NCBI RefSeq assembly: GCF_013522705.1
Contig: NZ_JAAMRE010000036.1
Span: forward strand, 1-61,940
Source: Pseudomonas lurida
Lineage (GTDB): Bacteria > Pseudomonadota > Gammaproteobacteria > Pseudomonadales > Pseudomonadaceae
Direction of reading: 5' to 3'
Length of the DNA stretch: 61,940 bases
Position numbers and translations under genes: made by a program. Position 1 is the first letter of the stretch. Each line of letters opens with the position of its first letter. Under the pieces are notes generated by a model, which was not told the origin of the DNA, did not search any database, and was given only the letters and a program-made list of their open reading frames with translations. Below, piece after piece: positions 53,122 through 61,815 of this stretch.

Positions 53122-55137
53122 ATGTCGGATTTCCAACTGGTCACCCGTTTCGAACCCGCCGGCGATCAACCCGAGGCCATTCGCCAGATGGTCGAAGGCA
53201 TCGAGGCCGGCCTGTCCCACCAGACGCTGCTCGGGGTGACCGGTTCGGGCAAGACCTTCAGCATTGCCAATGTGATCGCCCAGGTTAACCGCCCGACCCT
53301 GGTGCTGGCGCCGAACAAGACCTTGGCCGCGCAGTTGTACGGCGAGTTCAAGGCGTTCTTTCCGAACAACGCGGTCGAGTACTTCGTTTCCTACTACGAC
53401 TACTACCAGCCCGAAGCCTACGTGCCGTCCTCCGATACCTTTATCGAGAAGGACGCGTCGATCAACGACCATATCGAGCAGATGCGCCTGTCGGCGACCA
53501 AGGCGCTGCTGGAGCGCAAGGACGCAATCATCGTCACCACGGTGTCGTGCATCTACGGCCTGGGCAGCCCGGAAACCTATCTGAAGATGGTGCTGCACGT
53601 CGATCGCGGCGACAAACTCGACCAGCGCGAGCTGCTGCGTCGCCTGGCGAGCCTGCAGTACACCCGCAACGATATGGACTTCGCCCGCGCCACCTTCCGT
53701 GTGCGCGGCGATGTGATCGATATCTACCCGGCCGAATCGGACCTGGAGGCAATCCGCATTGAGCTGTTCGACGATGAGGTGGAGAGCCTCTCGGCGTTCG
53801 ACCCATTGACCGGCGAAGTGATCCGCAAACTGCCGCGCTTCACCTTCTATCCGAAAAGCCACTACGTGACGCCGCGTGAAACCCTGATGGGCGCCATCGA
53901 AGGCATCAAGGTCGAGCTGGCCGAGCGTTTGGAATACCTGCGCGCCAACAATAAGCTGGTGGAAGCCCAGCGCCTGGAGCAGCGCACCCGCTTCGATCTG
54001 GAGATGATCCTGGAGCTGGGTTACTGCAACGGCATCGAAAACTACTCGCGCTACCTGTCGGGCCGCGAATCCGGCGCGCCGCCGCCCACCCTCTACGATT
54101 ACTTGCCGCCGGATGCGCTGCTGGTGATCGACGAATCCCACGTCAGCGTGCCGCAGGTGGGCGCGATGTATAAAGGCGACCGCTCGCGCAAGGAAACCTT
54201 GGTGGAGTACGGCTTCCGCCTGCCGTCGGCGCTGGATAACCGACCGATGCGTTTCGACGAATGGGAAGCCATCAGCCCGCAGACGATTTTTGTGTCGGCA
54301 ACGCCGGGTAATTACGAAGCCGAACATGCCGGCCGAGTGATTGAGCAACTGGTACGGCCGACCGGCCTGGTCGACCCGGAAATTGAAATTCGCCCGGCGC
54401 TGACCCAGGTCGACGACCTGCTTTCGGAAATCAACAAGCGCGTGGCCTTGGAAGAGCGGGTGCTGGTCACTACGCTGACCAAACGCATGTCCGAAGACTT
54501 GACCGACTACCTGGCCGACCACGGCGTGCGTGTGCGCTACCTGCACTCGGACATCGATACCGTGGAACGCGTGGAGATCATCCGCGACCTGCGCCTGGGC
54601 ACCTTCGATGTGCTGGTGGGCATCAACCTGCTGCGCGAAGGCCTGGACATGCCGGAAGTGTCGCTGGTGGCGATTCTCGATGCGGACAAGGAGGGCTTCC
54701 TGCGCTCCGAACGTTCGCTGATCCAGACCATCGGTCGCGCGGCGCGTAACCTCAATGGCCGCGCGATTCTGTACGCCGACCGCATCACCGGTTCCATGGA
54801 GCGGGCGATCGGCGAGACCCAGCGGCGTCGCGACAAGCAGATCGCGTTCAACCTGGAGAACGGCATCACGCCCAAAGGGGTGTTCAAGGACGTCGCCGAC
54901 ATCATGGAAGGCGCCACCGTGCCCGGCTCGCGCAGCAAGAAGCGCAAGGGCATGGCCAAGGCCGCCGAGGAGAGCGCCAAGTACGAAAACGAACTGCGTT
55001 CGCCGAGTGAGATCACCAAGCGGATTCGGCAGTTGGAAGAGAAAATGTACCAGTTGGCGCGCGACCTGGAGTTTGAAGCAGCGGCGCAGACGCGTGACGA
55101 GATTGGCAAGTTGCGTGAGCGCTTGTTGGCGGTTTGA
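53122..55137 (+). CDS. uvrB: Excinuclease ABC subunit B
   Basis: 671 residues from ATG 53122 (AGAGGT upstream). Walker A GVTGSGKT (38-45), the beta-hairpin YYDYYQPEAYVP near 91-102, DESHVSVPQVGAMY, the helicase-like VLVGINLLREGLDMPEVSLV, and a C-terminal UVR domain (EKMYQLARDLEFEAAAQTRD). UvrB is the damage-verifying ATPase of nucleotide excision repair that receives DNA from UvrA and recruits UvrC. Full length and intact. Confidence 0.97.
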   Translation: MSDFQLVTRFEPAGDQPEAIRQMVEGIEAGLSHQTLLGVTGSGKTFSIANVIAQVNRPTLVLAPNKTLAAQLYGEFKAFFPNNAVEYFVSYYDYYQPEAYVPSSDTFIEKDASINDHIEQMRLSATKALLERKDAIIVTTVSCIYGLGSPETYLKMVLHVDRGDKLDQRELLRRLASLQYTRNDMDFARATFRVRGDVIDIYPAESDLEAIRIELFDDEVESLSAFDPLTGEVIRKLPRFTFYPKSHYVTPRETLMGAIEGIKVELAERLEYLRANNKLVEAQRLEQRTRFDLEMILELGYCNGIENYSRYLSGRESGAPPPTLYDYLPPDALLVIDESHVSVPQVGAMYKGDRSRKETLVEYGFRLPSALDNRPMRFDEWEAISPQTIFVSATPGNYEAEHAGRVIEQLVRPTGLVDPEIEIRPALTQVDDLLSEINKRVALEERVLVTTLTKRMSEDLTDYLADHGVRVRYLHSDIDTVERVEIIRDLRLGTFDVLVGINLLREGLDMPEVSLVAILDADKEGFLRSERSLIQTIGRAARNLNGRAILYADRITGSMERAIGETQRRRDKQIAFNLENGITPKGVFKDVADIMEGATVPGSRSKKRKGMAKAAEESAKYENELRSPSEITKRIRQLEEKMYQLARDLEFEAAAQTRDEIGKLRERLLAV

Positions 55138-55160
55138 TCTGCGCTGAATTGACTGGCCTT

Positions 55161-55231
55161 ATCGGGGGCAAGCCCCTTCACACTTGGATCTGTGAACACA
55201 TTTCAACCGTGGGAGGGGGCTTGCCCCCGAT
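55161..55231. repeat. REPIN between uvrB and gltX
   Basis: ATCGGGGGCAAGCCCC (55161-55176) is inverted as GGGGCTTGCCCCCGAT (55216-55231) with a ~39-base loop. This is the GGGGGCTTGCCCCC class abundant in the P. fluorescens group, unlike the larger family at 9.6 and 38.4 kb. It may also act as a terminator for uvrB. Confidence 0.8.
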
Positions 55232-55323
55232 AGCCACGCCGCGGTTTTCCAGAAATCCCCCAGGGCTGTTACCATTCGCCCCTTGTTTCAATTTTCAGTT
55301 ATATCGCCCATTCGAGACCTGCC

Positions 55324-56805
55324 ATGACCACCGTCCGCACGCGCATTGCGCCATCGCCTACTGGGGATCCCCACGTCGGTACTGCCTACATCGCCTTGTT
55401 CAACTACTGCTTCGCCAAGCAGCACGGCGGTGAATTCATCCTGCGGATCGAAGACACCGATCAACTGCGTTCCACCCGCGAGTCGGAACAACAGATTTTC
55501 GATGCGCTGCGCTGGTTGGGCATCACCTGGGCCGAAGGTCCGGACGTGGGCGGCCCGCACGGTCCGTATCGCCAGAGCGAGCGCAGCGAGATCTACAAGC
55601 AATACACCCAGCAACTGGTCGACATGGGCCACGCGTTCCCGTGCTTCTGCACGGCCGAGGAACTCGACCAGATGCGCGCCGAGCAACAGGCCCGTGGCGA
55701 AACCCCGCGCTACGACGGCCGCGCGCTGCTGTTGTCCAAGGAAGAAGTGGCACGCCGCCTGGCCGCCGGCGAACCCCATGTGATCCGCATGAAGGTGCCG
55801 AGCGAAGGCGTGTGCGTGGTGCCGGACATGCTGCGCGGTGATGTCGAGATCCCGTGGGACCGCATGGATATGCAGGTGCTGATGAAGACCGACGGCCTGC
55901 CCACGTACTTCCTGGCCAACGTGGTCGATGACCACCTGATGGGCATCACCCATGTGCTGCGTGGCGAAGAGTGGCTGCCGTCGGCGCCGAAGTTGATCCT
56001 GCTCTACGAATATTTCGGTTGGGAACAGCCGCAACTGTGCTACATGCCGCTGCTGCGTAACCCGGACAAGAGCAAGCTGTCCAAGCGCAAGAACCCGACC
56101 TCGGTGACGTTCTACGAGCGCATGGGGTTTATGCCCGAAGCGATGCTCAACTACCTGGGCCGCATGGGTTGGTCGATGCCGGACGAGCGCGAGAAGTTCT
56201 CGCTGCAGGAAATGGTCGACAACTTCGACTTGTCCCGTGTGTCGCTGGGTGGGCCGATCTTCGATATCGAGAAACTCTCGTGGCTCAACGGCCAATGGCT
56301 GCGCGACTTGCCGGTGGAAGAGTTCGCCAGCCGTGTGCAGCAGTGGGCGTTGAATCCTCAATACATGATGAAGATCGCGCCGCTGGTGCAGGGCAGGGTG
56401 GAGACGTTCAGCCAGGTCGCGCCGTTGGCCAGTTTCTTCTTTGCCGGGGGTGTGAACCCGGATCCGAAGCTGTTCGAATCCAAGAAGCTGTCAGGTGACC
56501 AGGTTCGCCAGTTGATGCAGTTGATCCTCTGGAAGCTGGAGAGCCTGCGGCAGTGGGAGAAGGACGCGATCACTGCGACGATTCAGGCGGTGGTCGAGTC
56601 CCTGGAATTGAAATTGCGCGATGCCATGCCGCTGATGTTTGCGGCGATCACCGGGCAGGCCAGTTCGGTGTCCGTGCTCGATGCGATGGAAATTCTTGGC
56701 CCGGACCTGACGCGTTTCCGTCTGCGCCAAGCGCTTGATTTGCTGGGTGGTGTGTCGAAGAAAGAAAACAAAGAGTGGGAAAAGCTGCTGGGCGCTATCG
56801 CCTAA
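55324..56805 (+). CDS. gltX: Glutamyl-tRNA synthetase
   Basis: 493 residues. Class I synthetase with the HIGH-equivalent PSPTGDPHVGTAY (10-22) and KLSKR at 251-255. Charges tRNA-Glu with glutamate. The Zn-type cysteines of E. coli GltX are partly present (CFCTAEELDQM). Followed by a strong terminator and, notably, by two tRNA-Glu genes. Confidence 0.97.
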   Translation: MTTVRTRIAPSPTGDPHVGTAYIALFNYCFAKQHGGEFILRIEDTDQLRSTRESEQQIFDALRWLGITWAEGPDVGGPHGPYRQSERSEIYKQYTQQLVDMGHAFPCFCTAEELDQMRAEQQARGETPRYDGRALLLSKEEVARRLAAGEPHVIRMKVPSEGVCVVPDMLRGDVEIPWDRMDMQVLMKTDGLPTYFLANVVDDHLMGITHVLRGEEWLPSAPKLILLYEYFGWEQPQLCYMPLLRNPDKSKLSKRKNPTSVTFYERMGFMPEAMLNYLGRMGWSMPDEREKFSLQEMVDNFDLSRVSLGGPIFDIEKLSWLNGQWLRDLPVEEFASRVQQWALNPQYMMKIAPLVQGRVETFSQVAPLASFFFAGGVNPDPKLFESKKLSGDQVRQLMQLILWKLESLRQWEKDAITATIQAVVESLELKLRDAMPLMFAAITGQASSVSVLDAMEILGPDLTRFRLRQALDLLGGVSKKENKEWEKLLGAIA

Positions 56806-56819
56806 GCACGCGGCGGTAA

Positions 56820-56851
56820 CGACGAAACCCCGGTTTTCCGGGGTTTCGTCG
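56820..56851 (+). terminator. Terminator of gltX
   Basis: CGACGAAACCCCGG and CCGGGGTTTCGTCG form a 14-bp perfect stem around TTTT, 14 bases after the stop. The T-run is weak. Confidence 0.75.
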
Positions 56852-56952
56852 GTAAGTGATTGTTATCCCGGCAAAAAATTTTGGAAATTGTTGAAAATAA
56901 ATTTGACACGTTTCCAAACCGCCATTAAGATTCGCCCCGTCCTCACCGATGA

Positions 56953-57028
<76 letters not shown>

Positions 57029-57106
57029 ATTTACAGGTTCAAGGTCTGGCCACACCGTCCTTGAATCGATCAGAACTCAGCTCTGATCCGTTGTACAGAA
57101 GGTTTT

Positions 57107-57182
57107 GTCCCCTTCGTCTAGTGGCCTAGGACACCGCCCTTTCACGGCGGTAACAGGGGTTCGAGTCCCCTAGGGGACGCCA
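57107..57182 (+). tRNA. tRNA-Glu(TTC)
   Basis: 76 bases from GTCCCCTTCGTCTAGTGGCC to CGCCA; anticodon loop CTTTCAC with TTC between CCGCC and GGCGG stems; T-arm GGGGTTCGAGTCCCC; CCA encoded. Confidence 0.97.
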
Positions 57183-57231
57183 GTTTCAACAAGCAGCTCG
57201 AAAGGTCTGCTGCGCCGCCAGGCGAAAAATC

Positions 57232-57307
<76 letters not shown>

Positions 57308-57384
57308 ATTTACAGGTTCAAGGTTCCGGCCACACCGTCCTTGAATCGATCAGAGTCGATCTGATCAATGTATAGAAGGTTTGT

Positions 57385-57460
57385 GTCCCCTTCGTCTAGT
57401 GGCCTAGGACACCGCCCTTTCACGGCGGTAACAGGGGTTCGAGTCCCCTAGGGGACGCCA
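57385..57460 (+). tRNA. tRNA-Glu(TTC), second copy
   Basis: Sequence identical to the first tRNA-Glu, offset 278 bases; followed by a terminator. Confidence 0.97.
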
Positions 57461-57466
57461 CGATTA

Positions 57467-57485
57467 CCCGCTCTGCGGGATTTTT
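57467..57485 (+). terminator. Terminator of the tRNA operon
   Basis: CCCGC-TCT-GCGGG-ATTTTT immediately after tRNA-Glu. A second hairpin, GGGTCATTCAA with TTGAATGGCCC then TTTT, follows at 57488-57516. Confidence 0.85.
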
Positions 57486-57594
57486 AAGGGTCATTCAATT
57501 ATTGAATGGCCCTTTTGTTTGTCTGGCGTTTGCCAATTTTCTTTTTCGATACCTTCCTGTCGTTCTGACCAATGGTCATGCCGGTCGCTTGCGG

Positions 57595-57617
57595 AATATT
57601 ATTATGGTAATAATATT
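57595..57617. promoter_or_regulatory. Perfect palindrome, likely TetR operator
   Basis: AATATTATTA-TGG-TAATAATATT, 10-bp arms with a 3-base centre, ends 25 bases before the TetR start codon. The AT content also fits an embedded -10 element. Autorepression is inferred. Confidence 0.7.
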
Positions 57618-57642
57618 CAACCCATGAAGACGGAGGCATACG

Positions 57643-58182
57643 ATGAACGATAAAAAAGCGCAAACCCGCGAACGCATTCTGCAGGCCGCCAGCGCTGCGT
57701 TGATTCAACGTGGCCCGGCTGAACCCAGCGTGGGTGAGGTCATGGGGGCGGCGGGGCTGACCGTGGGTGGCTTCTACGCACACTTTGAAAGCAAGGACGC
57801 GATGATGCTGGAGGCCTTCAGTCAATTGCTGGCCCAGCGCCGCGCGTCCATCGACGACCTCGACGAGCAGATCACCGGCGAAGAGCGCCGCGCCTTGGTG
57901 GCGGCTTTTTATCTGTCGCGCAAACACCGTGATTCAACCTCTCAGGCCTGCCCGCTACCCGCCACGGTCGGAGAAATGGGCCGCTTGCCGGAGGCGTTTC
58001 GCCAAGTGTTGAACGAGCACGTTGAGTTGATGGCGGCCCAGTTGGCGGCCTGCCCGGAAGACATCGACAAAGCCCTGGCGGACATGGCGTTGATGGTGGG
58101 TGGCCTGACCCTGGCGCGTGCGCTCGGGCCGGGGGAATTGTCGGATCGGGTGATACGCGCGGCCAAGTCGGCGGTGCGCTGA
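57643..58182 (+). CDS. TetR/AcrR-family regulator
   Basis: 179 residues; GGAGG lies eight bases before ATG 57643. HTH at about 8-55 (RERILQAASAALIQRG and VMGAAGLTVGGFYAHFESKD), the pattern of NemR/TetR-C-type regulators (GFYAHFESKDAMM). Ligand domain contains a lone cysteine (Cys103, in SQACPLPATVG), a site used for redox or electrophile sensing in NemR-like proteins. Palindromic operator just upstream; hydrolase gene follows 13 bases later. Confidence 0.9.
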   Translation: MNDKKAQTRERILQAASAALIQRGPAEPSVGEVMGAAGLTVGGFYAHFESKDAMMLEAFSQLLAQRRASIDDLDEQITGEERRALVAAFYLSRKHRDSTSQACPLPATVGEMGRLPEAFRQVLNEHVELMAAQLAACPEDIDKALADMALMVGGLTLARALGPGELSDRVIRAAKSAVR

Positions 58183-58195
58183 AAAGGAGCTGGCG

Positions 58196-59029
58196 ATGGG
58201 CGCGTTAACCTGGGTGCGAGGTGTCAACGGTACGTTGGGGCGCGTCGCGCCGCAAACGGTAGCCAATAGAATGCGCCGTGTGTTTATGACCCCGCGCGCG
58301 CTGCCGCCCCGTGAGTGGGAGTTGCCGATGCTGGCGCAGGCCCAGCGCATCACTTTGCGGTTCGGCTTGTCGGCCCTGCGTTGGGGCGAAGGGCCTGCGG
58401 TGCTGTTAATGCATGGCTGGGAAGGTCGCCCGACCCAATTTGCCAGCTTGATCGGTGCACTGATCGACAACGGCTACTCGGTGATTGCCCTGGACGGGCC
58501 GGCCCATGGGCATTCTCCAGGGCGCGAAGCCCACGTGCTGCTATTCGCCCGCGCCATGCTGGAGGCGGCTGCCGAGTTGCCGCCGCTGCATGCGGTTATC
58601 GGCCATTCCATGGGCGGCGCCAGCGCGATGCTCGCCGTGCAGCTGGGGTTGCGCACCCAGGCATTGGTCAGCATCGCCGCGCCGTCGCGGTTTCTGGATG
58701 CGCTGGGCGGCTTTTCCCGCATGATGGGCTTGCCGGCGCGAGCGCGTGCAGCATTTATCCAGGAGGTCGAGCTGACCTTTGGCATGCCGCTCAAGCATCT
58801 GGACGTGGCGCATTACCACATGAATATCCCAGGCCTGATTGTGCACGCTGAAGACGATACCTTTGTCCCGGTCAGAGCCGCCAAGGCCATCCATGATGCC
58901 TGGTTCGACAGCCGCCTGCTGCAACTGGAGCAGGGCGGCCATCAGAAGGTACTGGCCGATCCGCGGGTGATCGACGGTGTGCTGATGCTGCTGGGCGGCG
59001 CTCGTCTACAGGCACGGCAAAGTGCCTGA
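58196..59029 (+). CDS. Alpha/beta hydrolase
   Basis: 277 residues. LLMHGWEGRPTQFASL carries the oxyanion His-Gly, the nucleophile Ser138 is in VIGHSMGGASAM, Asp probably in AEDDTFVPV and His in QGGHQKVLADP. AAGGAG lies close before the ATG, and the gene is 13 bases after the TetR gene, so it is probably the regulated target. Substrate unknown. Confidence 0.9.
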   Translation: MGALTWVRGVNGTLGRVAPQTVANRMRRVFMTPRALPPREWELPMLAQAQRITLRFGLSALRWGEGPAVLLMHGWEGRPTQFASLIGALIDNGYSVIALDGPAHGHSPGREAHVLLFARAMLEAAAELPPLHAVIGHSMGGASAMLAVQLGLRTQALVSIAAPSRFLDALGGFSRMMGLPARARAAFIQEVELTFGMPLKHLDVAHYHMNIPGLIVHAEDDTFVPVRAAKAIHDAWFDSRLLQLEQGGHQKVLADPRVIDGVLMLLGGARLQARQSA

Positions 59030-59070
59030 TACACTGCTGCCCGCCGACATTAATCGACCGGGAGCAAGGC

Positions 59071-59505
59071 ATGGGCTGGGATTTGGCAACGCCGTTTATC
59101 ATCGATCTGCAGGTCGCCGCTGAAGACATCGACGGGCTGGGGCATGCCAACAACGCGGTGTATGTCGCTTGGCTCGAGCGCTGCGCGTGGCGCCATTCCC
59201 AGCGCCTGGGGCTGGACCTTGCCGAATACCGTCGCCTGGACCGTGCCATGGCGGTGGTGCGCCATGAGATCGATTACCTGGCCGCCGCTTATGAAGGCGA
59301 TGAGCTGCAACTGGCCACCTGGATCGTCGATTGGGACCAGCGGCTGAAGATGACCCGCCGCTTCCAACTGGTCCGACCCCGAGATGGCGCTACCTTGCTA
59401 CGGGCGCAGACCACCTTTGTATGCATCGAGCTGTCCAGCGGCAAGCCCAAGCGCATGCCGGTCGAGTTTCTCGACGGCTATGGGCCTGCCCTGACAGGGG
59501 GTTAA
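59071..59505 (+). CDS. Hot-dog-fold acyl-CoA thioesterase
   Basis: 144 residues. DIDGLGHANNAVYVAWLERC contains the 4-hydroxybenzoyl-CoA thioesterase family motif (D..GH.NNA.Y..W.E), with the catalytic Asp/His region, followed by HEIDYLAAAYEGDELQLATW. Hydrolyses acyl-CoA thioesters; substrate unclear. RBS GGGAGCAAGG. It is separated by 41 bases from the hydrolase and may share its transcript. Confidence 0.88.
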   Translation: MGWDLATPFIIDLQVAAEDIDGLGHANNAVYVAWLERCAWRHSQRLGLDLAEYRRLDRAMAVVRHEIDYLAAAYEGDELQLATWIVDWDQRLKMTRRFQLVRPRDGATLLRAQTTFVCIELSSGKPKRMPVEFLDGYGPALTGG

Positions 59506-59560
59506 CGGTTGCGGTGGGAAACCCAGTAAACTGCGCCACGATTTTTCTTGAGTGTTTTCC

Positions 59561-60520
59561 ATGCAAATTGCCTTGGCGCCCATGGAGGGGTTGGTCGACA
59601 ACATCCTGCGCGATGTACTGACGCGCGTGGGTGGGATTGACTGGTGCGTGACCGAATTCATCCGCGTCAATGACCGCCTGCTCACACCGGCCTATTTCCA
59701 CAAGCTCGCGCCTGAACTGCTGCACGGTGCCCACACCGCCGCAGGTGTGCCCTTGCGTGTGCAGTTGCTCGGTTCCGATCCGGTATGCCTGGCGGAAAAC
59801 GCCGCCCTGGCCTGCGAGTTGGGCTCCGAGGTGATCGATCTGAATTTCGGTTGCCCAGCCAAGACCGTCAACAAATCGCGCGGTGGGGCCGTGCTGCTCA
59901 AGGAGCCGGAGTTGCTTAACCGGATCGTTGAGCATGTGCGCCGCGCCGTACCGGTGCATATCCCGGTCACCGCCAAAATGCGTCTGGGCTTCGACAGCCC
60001 GGACGGTGCGCTGGTGTGCGCCACGGCGTTGGCCGAGGGCGGTGCTGCGCATATCGTGGTGCATGCGCGTACCAAGACTGATGGCTACAAGCCGCCTGCG
60101 CACTGGGAATGGATCCCCCGTGTGCAGGACGTGGTCAAGGTGCCGGTGTTCGCCAATGGCGATATCTGGAGCGTTGACGACTGGCGACGCTGCCGCGAAG
60201 TCAGTGGTGCCGAAGACATCATGCTCGGTCGTGGCCTGGTAGCGCGTCCGGACCTGGCGCGGCAAATCGCGGCGGCCCGCGCAGGTGCCCAGGTGGTGGA
60301 AATGACCTGGGCCGAGCTGCAGCCCATGCTGCAAGAATTCTGGCGGCAATCGGTGGCGCAACTGACAGAAAAGCAGGCACCCGGCCGCTTGAAGCAGTGG
60401 CTGGCGATGCTCACGCGCAACTACCCCGAAGCGGTAGAGCTGTTTACCGCCATGCGCCGCGAGACAGAACTGGAGCGCGTCAGCCGCTTGCTGGGCATGA
60501 CGCACCCAATTGCGGATTGA
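59561..60520 (+). CDS. dusC: tRNA-dihydrouridine(16) synthase
   Basis: 319 residues from ATG 59561. FMN-dependent Dus fold: MQIALAPMEGLVDNILRDVL, catalytic Cys98 in NFGCPAKTVNKSRGGAVLLK, and VHARTKTDGYKPPAHWEWIP with FMN-binding residues. The FGCPAKTVN-plus-KPPAHWEWI combination identifies DusC, which reduces U16 in tRNA. Followed by a good terminator. Confidence 0.93.
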   Translation: MQIALAPMEGLVDNILRDVLTRVGGIDWCVTEFIRVNDRLLTPAYFHKLAPELLHGAHTAAGVPLRVQLLGSDPVCLAENAALACELGSEVIDLNFGCPAKTVNKSRGGAVLLKEPELLNRIVEHVRRAVPVHIPVTAKMRLGFDSPDGALVCATALAEGGAAHIVVHARTKTDGYKPPAHWEWIPRVQDVVKVPVFANGDIWSVDDWRRCREVSGAEDIMLGRGLVARPDLARQIAAARAGAQVVEMTWAELQPMLQEFWRQSVAQLTEKQAPGRLKQWLAMLTRNYPEAVELFTAMRRETELERVSRLLGMTHPIAD

Positions 60521-60540
60521 CGAGAATGGCTTGAAGTCCG

Positions 60541-60565
60541 AGGCGCCCCTGAGGCGCCTTTTTTG
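60541..60565 (+). terminator. Terminator of dusC
   Basis: AGGCGCC-CCTGA-GGCGCCT followed by TTTTT, 20 bases after the stop. Confidence 0.85.
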
Positions 60566-60906
60566 TGCCGCTTGATTGTGGCAAGAAGCTGCGAGCTCGA
60601 CCTGCGTTCCGATGTTGTTGTCGCGATGTCGAGTTCACGCCTTCCGCGCGTAAACCGCTCAAGCACAGGGCGCTGGCCGATTCCATGCGTGAGCAATATT
60701 CAGAAAACTCCCAGCAAGCGTAAGCCGTAATTGCTGTTTTTTCAGCAATAGCAGCTTGTTGTTACCGGTAAGACTGGAACTTGCCAGTCCCTCGCGCCAC
60801 TGATTGAGCGTATTAAGCGCGCTTTGATTTGTTCGGATGATCACTGAAAGCTTAATCCTCTAATGAAAATAATCGGTATGACGGTCGTTGAGTCTGGGAG
60901 GAGAGG
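60566..60906. other. 341-base AT-richer intergenic region
   Basis: No gene. TTGCTG-TTTTTT-CAGCAA (60731-60748) is a short hairpin. Base composition falls toward the orphan gene that follows, and a GGGAGGAGAGG Shine-Dalgarno stands at its right end. Confidence 0.5.
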
Positions 60907-61815
60907 ATGCGTGTTTCTTTTTTTAAGCGTGAAATTTTTTATCCTCGTTTGAATAACGAACAGCGGAGTATAAAAACGTCTCGGTGCGAGGCTGGGTTTA
61001 TACCGATGTCGAATAATGCTTCTATCCAGCCTTTTGGTGGGGCGGCGCGGTCCATTCAAACTATGAAGTCGCCGGGTACTTACAATACCGGCTTTATGTG
61101 GAGTCAAACATTGTTCAATGCGGTGCGCAGTGTAATGGCCGTATTGGGGCGATGGTGGCAGCCTGTGCCGCCACCGCCACCAACGATTCCGTTGCCGCCC
61201 TCGGTCGTCGTACCTGACTTGCCTTCGCCCGTCAGCCCTGATGTGACACCCGGTAAAAAGCCCAGGGATATATGGGGCGGATTCCGGCAGGGCCCGGACG
61301 GCAACTGTGTGACGGTGTCTGCGATCAAGGCTGCGATGATGCGGTTTGGCCAGAAACCGTCGGATATATTTGCCGAGGTCAGACGCGTCAGTGACGGTTA
61401 TCACGTAAAGATGCGAGATGGTTTTAAACTGCAGCTCAGTGAGTCCGAGTTGCAGGCCGCGGCTCGGCGGGCGCAATTTATAGGCAATGATCAGGAGATG
61501 CTGCGCGACGCACAGTTCTTATTTGCCGTGAGTGCCAAGCGAGCCCAGATGGAAAATAATGACGGCACGGCGGCGCGCAGTTTTAATCACGCCATAAGAA
61601 CTTTGAATGATGGCGAATACTCCAGGGAAGGTTTACTGCGGTTAGGCTTGAAACATCATCTTAAGGCGGTGCCATTATCTGCATTGTTGAACGGCATGAT
61701 CGGTACGATCGAAAGGCGCGGTCATTCAGTTGCGGTAATAGAGGGGGTCGAAGAGTTGTGGGGGCGGCGCGGTGGTAGACCTTATTGGCCGGAATCGATA
61801 ACAGGCCTTATTTAA
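60907..61815 (+). CDS. Orphan protein with possible papain-like Cys/His site
   Basis: 302 residues from ATG 60907 (GGAGG at 60897-60901). The N-terminal ~85 residues have no signal peptide and low complexity, then a proline-rich stretch 87-116 (QPVPPPPPTIPLPPSVVVPD). A C-terminal domain ~120-300 contains FRQGPDGNCVTVSAIKAAMM, with Cys134 at a helix start, and ERRGHSVAVIEGVEELW with His273, the order expected for a papain-fold peptidase or a degraded relative. Lower GC than its neighbours. Family not recognised; a secreted effector or toxin is only a guess. Confidence 0.7.
   Translation: MRVSFFKREIFYPRLNNEQRSIKTSRCEAGFIPMSNNASIQPFGGAARSIQTMKSPGTYNTGFMWSQTLFNAVRSVMAVLGRWWQPVPPPPPTIPLPPSVVVPDLPSPVSPDVTPGKKPRDIWGGFRQGPDGNCVTVSAIKAAMMRFGQKPSDIFAEVRRVSDGYHVKMRDGFKLQLSESELQAAARRAQFIGNDQEMLRDAQFLFAVSAKRAQMENNDGTAARSFNHAIRTLNDGEYSREGLLRLGLKHHLKAVPLSALLNGMIGTIERRGHSVAVIEGVEELWGRRGGRPYWPESITGLI

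Noticed and set aside
53029..54546. 505-codon frame opposite uvrB
   Set aside because: Antisense shadow of uvrB; no protein-like motif.
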